Shown: positions 1-8,081 of the stretch, piece by piece | Position numbering within the stretch: position 1 is the first letter of the stretch | How the letters are laid out: every line of letters begins with the position of its first letter | Assembly: GCA_046541875.1 (NCBI GenBank) | Contig: JBKHCL010000017.1 | Location: forward strand, 1-42,332 | DNA: 42,332 bases | Direction: 5' to 3' | From: CAZFPT01 sp046541875 | Lineage (GTDB): Bacteria; Planctomycetota; Phycisphaerae; SM23-33 | The notes under the pieces: generated by a model | The model's database searches: none | The model's input: the letters and a program-made list of their open reading frames with translations, nothing else | Told to the model about the DNA's origin: nothing | Made by a program: the position numbers and the translations under genes

Positions 1-39
1 GATTTGCGGTCGGGGCGTTTCATTCGCTCGATCGTCTGC

Positions 40-45
40 TATAAT
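40..45 (+). promoter_or_regulatory. -10 box before the sulfatase
   Basis: A perfect TATAAT lies at 40-45. The hexamer 17 bases upstream (17-22, GTTTCA) matches the -35 consensus only 3 of 6. Transcription would start near 52, only a few bases before the ATG at 56 and after the ATG at 44. The ATG at 44 overlaps the box and is therefore an unlikely start. No Shine-Dalgarno sequence fits in the remaining leader, so the mRNA may be leaderless or nearly so. Confidence 0.45.
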
Positions 46-55
46 GCCGGCCATC

Positions 56-1603
56 ATGACTGAGACAATGACTTCCCAACGGCCGAACGTTTTGCTCATC
101 ACCTCCGACCAGCAGCACCACAGCACGCTGGGGTCGGTGAACCCGCGGATCAAGACCCCCGCGCTGGACCGCCTGGCGAATGAAGGCGTGCGGTTCGACC
201 GGGCGTACTGCCCCAACCCCACCTGCACGCCGACGCGGGCGACGATCATCACCGGGATGATGCCCTCCCAGCACGGGGCATGGAGCCTGGGAACGAAGCT
301 GCTGGAGGACGTTCCCACGCTGGGGGCGATGCTCTCGGAGGCGGGGTATCGCACCAGCCTGGTGGGCAAGGCCCACTTTCAGCCGCTGGCGTCCACGGCG
401 GAGTACCCGTCGATCGAGTGTCAGCCTATTCTGCGGGATCTGGACTTCTGGCGGGACTTCACCGGCCCGTGGTACGGGTTCGACCACGTCGAGACCGCCC
501 GCATGCACGGCAACGAGTCGCACGTCGGGCAGCATTATGCGATCTGGATGGAGGAGAAGGGGCTGACCAACTGGGCCGACTACTTCCAGCCCTGGCCGCC
601 GAAGGACGACGACGGCAAGCCCTACTACGAGAAAGGCCAACTCCACTGGGACCTGCCCGAGGAGTACCACTACACCACGTGGACCGGCGAGCGGACCATC
701 GCGCAGATCGAGGAAGCGGTGGCGGACGATCGGCCGTTCTTCACCTGGGCGAGCTTCCACGACCCGCATCCGCCCTACACCGTGCCCGAGCCCTGGGCGA
801 GCATGTACGACCCGGCCGACATGCAGCCGGGCACCGTCACCGAGGGCGAGCACGACGCCAACCCGCCGCACTTCGCCGAAGCCATGAAGCCCGACGCGAA
901 GATGCGCGAGATCTTCCCGCCCTCCGACGGGGCCATCCACGGCGGACACAGCCAGGCCCACGATTACGACGAGCTCAAGAAGAACATGGCGATCTATTAC
1001 GGCATGACCAGCTTCATGGATCACCACATCGGGCGGATCCTTGATAAGCTCGATGAGCTGGGCATCGCCGAGAATACGATCGTAATTTTCACCACCGACC
1101 ACGGGCACTTCCTCGGCCAGCACGGCCTGACGGCCAAGGCGATTCACCACTACGAGGACCTGCTGCGAATTCCGTTCCTGGTTCGCTGGCCCGGCGGGAA
1201 CGTCCCTGCCGGTGGGACGTCCGAGGCGATTCAGAACCTCGTGGACCTGGCCCCGACGATTCTGCGGGCGGTGGGGCTGGACGTACCCGGGGCGATGACC
1301 GGTGTGGATCAGCGGGCCACCTGGGCCGGCGGCGATCCGGCGCGAGATTGGTCGGTCACGGAGAACCATCACGGCAATGAGGTCTGCCACATGCGGTCGT
1401 ACGTGAACGATCGGTACAAGATCACCGTCTATCGCGCCTGGGACGACGGCGAACTGTTCGACCTGCAGGAAGACCCCAACGAGTTGAAGAACCTCTGGGC
1501 CGACCCGGCCGCCACCGAGCTGAAGGCCAAGCTGCTGCTGGAATTCATGCAGGCGACGCTGCAGTCCGAGCCGGTGCGCATGCCCCGCATCGCCGGCGCA
1601 TAG
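56..1603 (+). CDS. Sulfatase (formylglycine-dependent, type I)
   Basis: A 515-residue sulfatase of the alkaline-phosphatase superfamily, expected to hydrolyse sulfate esters. The N-terminal strand ends in a metal-ligand Asp (S-D-Q-Q, residues 17-20). The signature C-T-P-T-R-A starts at Cys57, the residue converted to formylglycine in this family. A second metal-binding T-D-H-G motif lies near residue 348, followed by the usual L-R-I-P-F-L-V-R-W segment. I see no signal peptide, so a cytoplasmic choline-sulfatase-like or small-substrate role is possible; the substrate cannot be read from sequence. ATG at 56 was chosen because an upstream TATAAT overlaps the ATG at 44; ATG 68 is also possible and would still leave the fold intact. 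No ribosome binding site is visible. It could supply desulfation for the glycan block 16 kb downstream, but that link is only inferred. Confidence 0.9.
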   Translation: MTETMTSQRPNVLLITSDQQHHSTLGSVNPRIKTPALDRLANEGVRFDRAYCPNPTCTPTRATIITGMMPSQHGAWSLGTKLLEDVPTLGAMLSEAGYRTSLVGKAHFQPLASTAEYPSIECQPILRDLDFWRDFTGPWYGFDHVETARMHGNESHVGQHYAIWMEEKGLTNWADYFQPWPPKDDDGKPYYEKGQLHWDLPEEYHYTTWTGERTIAQIEEAVADDRPFFTWASFHDPHPPYTVPEPWASMYDPADMQPGTVTEGEHDANPPHFAEAMKPDAKMREIFPPSDGAIHGGHSQAHDYDELKKNMAIYYGMTSFMDHHIGRILDKLDELGIAENTIVIFTTDHGHFLGQHGLTAKAIHHYEDLLRIPFLVRWPGGNVPAGGTSEAIQNLVDLAPTILRAVGLDVPGAMTGVDQRATWAGGDPARDWSVTENHHGNEVCHMRSYVNDRYKITVYRAWDDGELFDLQEDPNELKNLWADPAATELKAKLLLEFMQATLQSEPVRMPRIAGA

Positions 1604-1647
1604 AATGGCCCGACGGACACACCCTATCGAAACCCCATGGAGCAGAC

Positions 1648-2124
1648 ATGATGGCTGAGAACGAAAACAACGAGAAACCGAAGATCATCGTCGACGACGA
1701 CTGGAAAGCCCAAGCCAAAGCCGAGAAGGAGAAGCTCTCCGACGAGGTGGACAAGCAGGCCGACTCTGCCGCCGCCTCCGGGGCGACCGGCGCCGATGGG
1801 CGGGAGATTCCCCCGGCGACGTTCTCCACGCTGATCAGCTCACTGGTCACGCAGATTCTGATGGCCCTGGGCGGGATGGCCGACCCGCAGGACGGCCGGC
1901 GCTACGTGGACCTGGAGCTGGCGAAGTTCCACATCGACACGCTCAACGTGCTCGAAGAAAAGACGGCCGGCAATCTCGACGAGGAGGAGAAGACCATCCT
2001 CGACAAGGCCCTTTACGAGACGCGGATGCACTACGTGCAGGTCGCCCAGGCCGTCAGCGAACAGATGCGACAACAGGCCGGCAAGTCCAGCCAAACGCCG
2101 TCCACGCCGGATATTCAGGCGTAA
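1648..2124 (+). CDS. DUF1844 domain protein
   Basis: A 158-residue protein. The N-terminal 55 residues are charged and low in complexity. Residues about 57-140 match the DUF1844 pattern: a conserved F-S-T-L-I-S-S-L-V-T-Q stretch, then L-G-G-M-A-D-P, a long helix with D-T-L-N-V-L-E-E-K-T, and N-L-D-E-E-E. DUF1844 proteins occur in Planctomycetota, Acidobacteria and related phyla; their function is unknown to me. There is no signal peptide or membrane segment. A GGAG lies five bases before ATG 1648; an in-frame ATG follows at 1651. It sits 44 bases behind the sulfatase on the same strand, so co-transcription is possible though not demanded by the domains. Confidence 0.85.
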   Translation: MMAENENNEKPKIIVDDDWKAQAKAEKEKLSDEVDKQADSAAASGATGADGREIPPATFSTLISSLVTQILMALGGMADPQDGRRYVDLELAKFHIDTLNVLEEKTAGNLDEEEKTILDKALYETRMHYVQVAQAVSEQMRQQAGKSSQTPSTPDIQA

Positions 2125-2175
2125 CGCTCAGCCGCCACGCCCGCCGCACACCAACCGCCGACGAAGGCGGGGGAA

Positions 2176-2808
2176 TCAACCCTCGCCTTCGCGGTCGCGA
2201 TCCTTCTTTCGGCCTTCGCCTTCCCGATCGCCCTCGCGGTCGCCCTTACGATTACCTTCGCCCTTTTTGTCGCCTTCCCGATCGCCCTTTGGCCCGCCTT
2301 CACCCTCGGCGTCGCCTCGACCCTTCTGCAGGCGGACCTTCCCGGTCGTCGCATCGACGGCGGCGTTGCGTCGGCCTGTCTTGGTGACCATCTGCACCAG
2401 CACGTGCAGTTTGCCGCGATAGTTGACGTACCGCGCCGCGACCGCCTTGCCGCCCGAGGCCTTCTCGGCCTTCACGATCGCGCCGGCCAGGTCGACCTTC
2501 GCCTTGGCAAGCTCCTTGAGGAACCGCCCTTCCTCACTGCCGCCCTCACCGTCGCGCTTTCGGCCCTTCCCTTCCCCCTCACGATCGCCGTCGCGCTTTC
2601 GACCTTTGCCTTCACCCTTGCGGTCGCCGTCGCGTTTGCGGTCGCGGGCCTTCTCGGCCGAATCGCCCCGGTCTCGGACCACGCGTTTGCGGAAGCCTTC
2701 GTGGGCCTCGTCCTCCGCCGAGGCGGGCATCGCCGCCCAGACCAGCAGAGCGGCCGGCAGCACCAGCACACAGAAGGCCAGCGCACGTTGGGTTGTCTTG
2801 AGAATCAT
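2176..2808 (-). CDS. Secreted PepSY-like protein with charged repeats
   Basis: A 210-residue exported protein. Residues 1-31 form a signal peptide ending in A-M-P-A-S-A. Two Arg/Lys/Asp/Glu/Gly-rich repeat tracts (about 54-90 and 165-210, units such as R-D-G-D-R-E-G-E-G-K-G) flank a small folded core at about 98-162. The core pattern (K-V-D-L-A-G-A-I, then G-G-K-A-V-A-A, Y-R-G-K-L-H-V-L-V-Q, and closing A-V-D-A-T-T-G-K-V) resembles a PepSY domain, a periplasmic module associated with inhibiting or sensing peptidases. Start: AAAGGAG lies seven bases before ATG 2808. The gene converges on the DUF1844 gene. The repeat DNA is visibly duplicated, so copy number may differ between strains. The PepSY assignment is by eye and moderately sure. 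Confidence 0.7.
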   Translation of the reverse strand: MILKTTQRALAFCVLVLPAALLVWAAMPASAEDEAHEGFRKRVVRDRGDSAEKARDRKRDGDRKGEGKGRKRDGDREGEGKGRKRDGEGGSEEGRFLKELAKAKVDLAGAIVKAEKASGGKAVAARYVNYRGKLHVLVQMVTKTGRRNAAVDATTGKVRLQKGRGDAEGEGGPKGDREGDKKGEGNRKGDREGDREGEGRKKDRDREGEG

Positions 2809-2868
2809 GACGACTCCTTTCCGCCGACGCCTCAGCCGCCGACGATGGGGGAAACGCTGAATACTTTC

Positions 2869-2898
2869 ATTCTACTCCCCACGACTCCAACTCAACAA
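2869..2898 (-). promoter_or_regulatory. Candidate promoter for the PepSY-like gene
   Basis: On the minus strand TAGAAT (2874-2869) could be a -10 box. Upstream lie TTGAGT (2895-2890, 15-base spacer) or TTGTTG (2898-2893, 18-base spacer). Neither spacing is ideal. Position 60 bases before the start codon is suitable. Confidence 0.3.
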
Positions 2899-2989
2899 GT
2901 TCAATGCCAACCCCCGCAGTACAGCACAGCCAGCGCCCACCCCCCGCCAAACATCAGCGAAGCGATTCCGCATGCCGATTGAGTTTCGC

Positions 2990-3120
2990 AGCCGGTGCCG
3001 GTAGGATCGGGTGTTCTGTGGTTTCGGGCCCCGGCTGGCGGCTGGGGAAGCCCCGTGCGATGGCAGGCTCGCCACCGTCAAGTGCCCATTGAACTGCACA
3101 CGAATGACCTGCCGAAAGGA
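2990..3120 (+). promoter_or_regulatory. Structured leader with cobalamin-riboswitch-like motifs
   Basis: The 318-base gap 2809-3126 holds the minus-strand promoter candidate and this leader. In order it shows GCCGGTGCC (2991-2999), GGGGAAGCCCCGTGCGAT (3044-3061), CGCCACCGT (3070-3078) and GACCTGCC (3106-3113), directly before the Shine-Dalgarno AAAGGA (3115-3120). These resemble, in the same order, the 5' P3 strand, the GGGAA/GTGCGAA P6 region, the CGCCACTGT segment and the B12 box of cobalamin riboswitches. The stretch between the last two is only 27 bases, much shorter than usual. GGCAGG (3062-3067) can pair with CCTGCC (3108-3113), which would sit beside the ribosome binding site. Either a truncated or divergent riboswitch, or chance in GC-rich sequence. 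Confidence 0.22.
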
Positions 3121-3126
3121 CGTCTC

Positions 3127-4233
3127 ATGAAGAAGATCGCACTCTGTATCGCTGTTTCGGTGTCTCTGCTGGCCACGGCCGGGCAGGCGATGGCCACCAG
3201 CCAGACAGTCTTCGGCATCGTCGAGAAGGTGACCGATGGCGAGAAGCCCCGCGTGGTCGTCAAGACGCTGTGGGACAGCTACTGCCGCGACCCGGAGGAC
3301 CACAAAAGCATCGATCTGAGCAAGCGATGGGAGGGTTGCATTTACCGGCTGGATGGCAAGGAGGTCGCCAAAGATCAGGTGGCCGCCCCGGGCCGACTGC
3401 TGTGGTGCCACTTCAACCGACAGATGCTGCGGGTGGTGGACTGTTACACGGTGGACGAAGATGCACTGAAGAAGCTCCGCCCGGCTGGCGAGGGTGCGCT
3501 GGTCGTCCGCGTGGAACGTGGCGTGGCATGGCCGCAAGAGCGTAAGGGCAAGGTGTCTCGGCGAAGCAGCGACCTGTGGCTGTATGTCAACACCGCCGGT
3601 AAGAAGCCCGAGGTCATCGCCGTGTCGCCGCGGTTCAACCCTGTGTCCTACGAGATCAAATCGCAGTCTCTGACGGTCAAGGACGGCCGCCTGAGAGGCT
3701 CACTGGAACTGACCCTGCCATTTGCCCCGAAGAAGCGCGAAAAGACCCCCGCGCCCATGGAAGCCCGCTACGAACTGGACCTGCCCGTCACCGGCGGCGA
3801 CGGCACCTGCAAGGGCACCAGCGGCCAATACAAGGTGGACGCCAAGGCCGATGTGAAGGCCGTCAAGGCTTCCGAACCGCCGAAGAAGTCCGTCGCCTGG
3901 CTGTGCCTCGGCAAGAAGGGCTATCGACTGACCGTGAAGTTCGCCGATGGGAATGCCCTTGCGGAGGACGCCGCCATGCTGCACGGCAAGGGACCCATCA
4001 AGCACACGCCCGAAAAGGTCGACGGCATGGTGGATGGCTCGACCATCAAGCTCACATTTGAGGGCGATAACCACAAGTACCGCATCGAAGGCGTGGTGTG
4101 CGGAGACATGCTCGGCGGCACGTGGACCGACGGGGACAAGTCGGGCCGCTTCTACGGCCGCCTGCTCCCGGCCGACCTCGTGCCCAACGGGAAAATGGGC
4201 TTCCACAACAAGGACCTGCCGGCCAGGAAGTAG
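3127..4233 (+). CDS. Secreted orphan protein with a KDGRLxG beta module
   Basis: A 368-residue protein I do not recognise. Residues 1-23 form a clear signal peptide (M-K-K-I-A-L-C, hydrophobic core, then Q-A-M-A-T). The body looks beta-rich. Residues about 178-235 carry S-L-T-V-K-D-G-R-L-R-G-S-L-E-L-T followed by Y-E-L-D-L-P-V and a G-x-C-x-G turn. The same arrangement appears in the exported glycan-block proteins at 17.1-32.6 kb. A second possibly related half (about 265-345) runs from L-T-V-K-F-A-D-G to G-T-W-T-D-G-D-K-S-G-R-F-Y-G. Cysteines are sparse but present (53, 71, 94, 106). ATG 3127 was chosen because AAAGGA lies seven bases upstream and the signal peptide starts there; the frame opens further upstream without support. 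The leader is unusually structured. Confidence 0.75.
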   Translation: MKKIALCIAVSVSLLATAGQAMATSQTVFGIVEKVTDGEKPRVVVKTLWDSYCRDPEDHKSIDLSKRWEGCIYRLDGKEVAKDQVAAPGRLLWCHFNRQMLRVVDCYTVDEDALKKLRPAGEGALVVRVERGVAWPQERKGKVSRRSSDLWLYVNTAGKKPEVIAVSPRFNPVSYEIKSQSLTVKDGRLRGSLELTLPFAPKKREKTPAPMEARYELDLPVTGGDGTCKGTSGQYKVDAKADVKAVKASEPPKKSVAWLCLGKKGYRLTVKFADGNALAEDAAMLHGKGPIKHTPEKVDGMVDGSTIKLTFEGDNHKYRIEGVVCGDMLGGTWTDGDKSGRFYGRLLPADLVPNGKMGFHNKDLPARK

Positions 4234-4393
4234 AACCGCCGGCAGCTCAACGGTGCCGACCGGCAGCTGCATCGGCAAGGCCCGCCCCCGGAGCCTTGGC
4301 GAAGGAGGAATGCTCCGCCTCCCGGCCTGTCGGGGAGACGGGACGAGCGATATCGGGGTTATCCCGTCACGTAGTTGGGCGGGGTGGAGGCGG

Positions 4394-4666
4394 TCACTCA
4401 GGCGAATCCGGGGGGCCGGCGCTTTCGGACAGCTCCCGCTGCAGCTTCTTCAGGTCGGCCGCTAACACCTGACTGGGTTGAACGTCATACGGCTGATCGG
4501 CAGGCTTCGATTCCCGCAGCCGCGAGGGGAGTTCATCGCCCCACCGGGTGCACCGGGCTCGGATATCGTGGATCGGCCGAGCTTCCGAGTCGATGCGTTT
4601 TCCGCTTCGCCTGGCCGGTTTGAGCAGCGCCCTGCCGTCCAGCGCTTCATCGTGGAGGGGGATCAT
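4394..4666 (-). CDS. Possible small gene or remnant, function unknown
   Basis: A 90-codon minus-strand frame with high third-position GC and protein-like composition, ending in a helical stretch (V-L-A-A-D-L-K-K-L-Q-R-E-L). It has no recognisable domain, signal peptide or membrane segment. The ribosome binding site before ATG 4666 is weak (GGAG about 12 bases upstream). The same frame stays open and protein-like for about 27 codons further upstream to a TAG, with no ATG, GTG or TTG, so this may be the tail of a decayed gene or start at CTG. Flanking bases 4234-4393 and 4667-4832 hold nothing I can name beyond a direct repeat CCGGCAGCT near 4240-4270. Confidence 0.4.
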   Translation of the reverse strand: MIPLHDEALDGRALLKPARRSGKRIDSEARPIHDIRARCTRWGDELPSRLRESKPADQPYDVQPSQVLAADLKKLQRELSESAGPPDSPE

Positions 4667-4832
4667 TGCGACGTCGGCTCCATGAACACGGCGGTCACGC
4701 CCGGCGGAAATGCGGGCCAGGCCGTGTCCGACATGGAGGCCTTCCTGGAGCTACCGGCTGGACGGATCCGCACCGATACAATTCGCCTGACGAACTGTTC
4801 GGCTGCGGATGCCTATTGGAAGGACAAGAACC

Positions 4833-5603
4833 ATGAATCGCCTTCAGGACAAAGTCGCCCTGGTCACCGGCGGGGCCCGGGGAATCGGAACCGCTCAGTG
4901 TAAACGGATGGCCGAGGAGGGCGCCCGCGTCGCCGTCACGGACGTCTTGGACGACGAGGGAACGCCCGTCGCCGAGGAGATCCGCAACAACGGCGGCGAA
5001 GCGAAGTACTGGCATCTCGACGTCTCGGACGAGGACAACGTCAAAGACGTGATCGCCGACGTTGTCGATACGTGGGGCAAGCTCGACGTGCTCGTGAACA
5101 ACGCGGGCATCGCCGGCGTCGACAAGCCCACCGACGAAGTTACCCTCGATGAATGGGAGAAGGTCCAGGCGATCAACGTCCGCGGGGTGTTCCTGTGCAC
5201 CAAACACGCCATCCCCGCAATGCGCGACGCCGGGTGCGGAAGCATCATCAATCTCTCCAGCATCTACGGAATCATCGGTGCCCCTGACGTGCCTCCCTAC
5301 CACGCCTCCAAGGGAGCCGTCCGGGAAATGAGCAAGGTCGACGCCCTCCTCTACGCCGACGATAAGATCCGCGTCAACTCCGTCCACCCCGGATTCGTCT
5401 GGACGCCGCTGGTGGAGGATCTGGCCGAGCGCAAGGACATGTCCGTCGATGAGTTCGTGGAAACGACGGCCGCCAAGCACCCCCTCGGCCGAATGGGCGA
5501 ACCCGACGATATCGCCTGGGGCGTGGTGTACCTGGCGTCCGACGAAGCCCGCTGGCTGACCGGAAGCGAACTCGTCATCGACGGTGGATATACCGCCCAG
5601 TAG
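4833..5603 (+). CDS. SDR family oxidoreductase
   Basis: A 256-residue classical short-chain dehydrogenase/reductase. Cofactor loop T-G-G-A-R-G-I-G at 12-19, Asp37 at the end of the second strand (favours NAD(H) over NADP(H)), N-N-A-G at 89-92, catalytic Ser143 and Y-x-x-x-K at Tyr156-Lys160, and the C-terminal D-G-G-Y typical of the family. It is FabG- or cyclopentanol-dehydrogenase-like in length and layout; the substrate is not predictable. GGAAGGA ends eight bases before ATG 4833; an ATG 24 bases upstream lacks this support. Its TAG stop forms part of the ribosome binding site of the next gene, which indicates an operon with 5614-6738. Confidence 0.9.
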   Translation: MNRLQDKVALVTGGARGIGTAQCKRMAEEGARVAVTDVLDDEGTPVAEEIRNNGGEAKYWHLDVSDEDNVKDVIADVVDTWGKLDVLVNNAGIAGVDKPTDEVTLDEWEKVQAINVRGVFLCTKHAIPAMRDAGCGSIINLSSIYGIIGAPDVPPYHASKGAVREMSKVDALLYADDKIRVNSVHPGFVWTPLVEDLAERKDMSVDEFVETTAAKHPLGRMGEPDDIAWGVVYLASDEARWLTGSELVIDGGYTAQ

Positions 5604-5613
5604 GAGGTCGATC

Positions 5614-6738
5614 ATGAATCAGCAACTTGCCGCTGAGTTGATGGGACAGTTCGCCGAGCGCACCGGGCTGACGGGCGAGCAACCACCCGATCGATACCTG
5701 TGGACCGATGCGTTCGCGGTGTGCAATTTCCTGGGCCTGGCCGAGACCACCGGCGACGATCATCAGCGCAAGCTCGCCTTCCAATTGGCCGACCAGGTGC
5801 ACGGGGTGCTTGGCCGACATCGCCCCGAGGACGAGCGCACCGGGCCCATCAGTGGCCTGAGTGAGGACGAGGCCCGCAACCATCCCACCGCCGGCGGGCT
5901 GCGGATCGGCAAGAAGCTCCCCGAACGCGCCCCGGACACGCCCTACGACCCGCGCCTGGAGTGGGACCGCGACGGACAGTATTTTCACTACCTCACCAAA
6001 TGGATGCACGCCCTGGAGAAGCTCGGGCAAGTCACCGGCGAGGCGGACTACCACCGCTGGGCCGCCGAGCTGGCGAAGACCGCCCACGAAGCCTTCACCC
6101 AAACCCGCCCGGGCGGTCAGACGGGGATGGTCTGGAAGATGAGCATCGATCTCTCCCGTCCACTCGTGCCGGCGATGGGGCAGCACGACCCGCTCGATGC
6201 CCTGGTCACCGAACTGCAGATTCAGACCAGCGACCACAATAACGTCGGGCCGGACCTTTCCGAGCAGATCGATCAGGCCGCGGCAATGTGCAGCCGCATC
6301 AGCCTGGCCACCGAGGACCCCCTGGGAATTGGCGGGCTGCTCACCGATGTCGGACGGGTAGCCGAGCTGACAGCCGACCGTGGCGTGGACGGCGGTCCGT
6401 TGCTCCGACAACTGCTCGAGGAAACCCGGCGAAGCCTGTCGGTGTTCTCCGCGACCTTCCAGCCGGACCAACCGGCGCAGACGCGTCTGGCATTCCGCGA
6501 GTTGGGATTGGCCATCGGCCTCTCGGCCGTCGAGCGGGCACGGCAGTTCGCCTCCGACGATGCCACCCTCCGCAGCGCCTTCGACGCCCTCCAGGAGCAC
6601 CGCCCCCTCGCCGAAGCGGTGCGGGTGTTCTGGTCCGACCGGGCCCATCGAACCAACCCCACCTGGACCGACCACGAAGACATCAACGCCGTCATGCTCG
6701 CCACCAGTCTCGCGCCCGAAGGGTATCTGGGCCTGTAA
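5614..6738 (+). CDS. Uncharacterised helical protein, possibly six-hairpin fold
   Basis: A 374-residue cytoplasmic protein without a signal peptide. It is nearly all helix, with aromatic-rich turns (R-Y-L-W-T-D-A-F-A-V, E-W-D-R-D-G-Q-Y-F-H-Y-L-T-K-W-M, H-P-T-A-G-G-L-R-I-G-K) spaced as in alpha/alpha toroid proteins such as six-hairpin glycosidases and glucuronyl hydrolases. Conserved-looking acidic residues sit in W-T-D and E-W-D-R-D. I cannot assign a family. AGGAGG overlaps the stop of the SDR gene, with seven bases to ATG 5614, so the two proteins are probably made together; one reading is a sugar or uronate oxidoreductase with a partner hydrolase. It ends 15 bases from the convergent phosphoribosyltransferase gene. 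Confidence 0.6.
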   Translation: MNQQLAAELMGQFAERTGLTGEQPPDRYLWTDAFAVCNFLGLAETTGDDHQRKLAFQLADQVHGVLGRHRPEDERTGPISGLSEDEARNHPTAGGLRIGKKLPERAPDTPYDPRLEWDRDGQYFHYLTKWMHALEKLGQVTGEADYHRWAAELAKTAHEAFTQTRPGGQTGMVWKMSIDLSRPLVPAMGQHDPLDALVTELQIQTSDHNNVGPDLSEQIDQAAAMCSRISLATEDPLGIGGLLTDVGRVAELTADRGVDGGPLLRQLLEETRRSLSVFSATFQPDQPAQTRLAFRELGLAIGLSAVERARQFASDDATLRSAFDALQEHRPLAEAVRVFWSDRAHRTNPTWTDHEDINAVMLATSLAPEGYLGL

Positions 6739-6753
6739 AGCCTCGGGCCTCCG

Positions 6754-7473
6754 CTACGATCGGCCGGCTTGGAGGGTGGCCAGAGCTTCATCTTCGCTCA
6801 CGTCCCGCCAGTTGCAGTAGGCGGCGGCTACGGCGAAACGCGGGGAGGATCGCAGATTGGGGCACCAGAGCTCGTCGGCGTATTCCAGAAGCAGCGATGC
6901 GCTGCGGGCAGGTGAGGTGGGAACGGCCACTGCTACGCCGGCCGGGTTGAAGCTGCGGGCCGCGCGGACGGCGACCATCATGGTGAACCCGCTTGCGAGC
7001 CCGTCGTCCACAAGGACGATGTTCTTTCCGGTCAGATCCATCGGTCCCCGGGCGGGGCGAAGCTCATCGAAGCGGCGCTGCACCTTCCGTCGGGTCTCGG
7101 TGATTCGACGCTGCAGGGCGACCTCTCCCAGTCCGGCCCGGTCGATGAGCGGCTCGTTGAGATCGAGGGTTCCGTCGAACGCGATCGCCCCGCAGCCGAC
7201 CTCGGTGTTGTGCGGCAGCGTGATCTTGCTGACCACGGCCACGTCCAGCGGCCAGCCGAGCTGATCGGCCATCACGACGGCCACGGGAACACCGCCTGCC
7301 GGAACCGCCAGGACGAGCGGATTTTCAGGATCCGCGTCGCTCAGCATTTCCGCGAGCGTCCGCCCCGCGTGCTGACGGTCGTGGAAGACCCCTTCCCGCT
7401 CGCGCAACTCAGGCAGGTCGTGAAGACGGTCGGCATATTGGTTTATCAGTGTTTCGATGGTGGGTTCGGTCAC
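6754..7473 (-). CDS. Phosphoribosyltransferase-like protein
   Basis: A 239-residue type I phosphoribosyltransferase fold. The PRPP-binding loop reads I-V-L-V-D-D-G-L-A-S-G-F-T-M (about 152-165). An upstream V-P-A-G-G-V-P-V-A (57-65) gives the other phosphate-contacting loop, and F-H-D-R-Q-H-A-G-R (30-38) is typical of the stand-alone predicted phosphoribosyltransferases often found in stress-response neighbourhoods. Base specificity is unknown. The start is GTG at 7473, six bases after GAGGTA. It is the last gene of the minus-strand group DUF2267, UDG, PRTase, 41 bases behind UDG. Confidence 0.85.
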   Translation of the reverse strand: MTEPTIETLINQYADRLHDLPELREREGVFHDRQHAGRTLAEMLSDADPENPLVLAVPAGGVPVAVVMADQLGWPLDVAVVSKITLPHNTEVGCGAIAFDGTLDLNEPLIDRAGLGEVALQRRITETRRKVQRRFDELRPARGPMDLTGKNIVLVDDGLASGFTMMVAVRAARSFNPAGVAVAVPTSPARSASLLLEYADELWCPNLRSSPRFAVAAAYCNWRDVSEDEALATLQAGRS

Positions 7474-7514
7474 AGTGGGTACCTCGTTCTCGTCTGCGGC
7501 GTGGGCAGGAAGGT

Positions 7515-8081
7515 TCAGATCTGCATGGAGTCCAGCTTCGCCAGGTCGCTGCGGAACTGCTTCTCACTGTCGGGGAACCGCATGGCCGCGGTCGGGTGAC
7601 AGGTCAACAGAAACCGCCAACCGTCGTGCTCGCGTACCTGGCCATGAACGTCCCGGAGCTTGAGGTCCTCACCCAGCAGGCAGCGAATGGCCGTCTTGCC
7701 CGACAGCACGATGACGCCCGGCTGAACGCGGTCGATCTGCCGCCACAGCCAGGCATCCCGGCACGTCTCGATTTCATCTTGGCGTGGATTGCGGTTTCCC
7801 GGCGGGCGACATTTCACAGCCGACGTGATGAACAGCGATTCACGGTCCATCCCGAGTTCGTCGAACACGTCGTCGATAAATCGGCCCGACCGCCCGACAA
7901 ACGGGCGACCAACCGCGTCTTCCTTCTCGCCGGGCCCCTCCCCCACAAGCATGATGGGGGCGTCGGACGGACCTTCACCGGGTACGGCATGGCTGCGGGA
8001 GCGGTGCAGGCGGCACTTCCGGCAGCGTCGGATTCCCCGAGCGAGACTTTCCAGACTTCGCTGCTCTGCCAGGTCGTTCAC
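7515..8081 (-). CDS. Uracil-DNA glycosylase, family 4 type
   Basis: A 188-residue iron-sulfur uracil-DNA glycosylase that removes uracil from DNA in base-excision repair. Motif 1 is G-E-G-P-G-E-K-E-D (47-55) followed by G-R-P-F-V-G-R-S-G, characteristic of family 4. Cys20, Cys23, Cys91 and Cys107 are placed to bind the 4Fe-4S cluster. The leucine-loop motif is H-P-T-A-A-M-R (162-168). The start is GTG at 8081, overlapping the TGA stop of the DUF2267 gene by four bases, so translation is probably coupled. The frame is open further upstream, but that part runs antiparallel to nothing useful and overlaps the whole DUF2267 gene, so it was dropped. Confidence 0.9.
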   Translation of the reverse strand: MNDLAEQRSLESLARGIRRCRKCRLHRSRSHAVPGEGPSDAPIMLVGEGPGEKEDAVGRPFVGRSGRFIDDVFDELGMDRESLFITSAVKCRPPGNRNPRQDEIETCRDAWLWRQIDRVQPGVIVLSGKTAIRCLLGEDLKLRDVHGQVREHDGWRFLLTCHPTAAMRFPDSEKQFRSDLAKLDSMQI

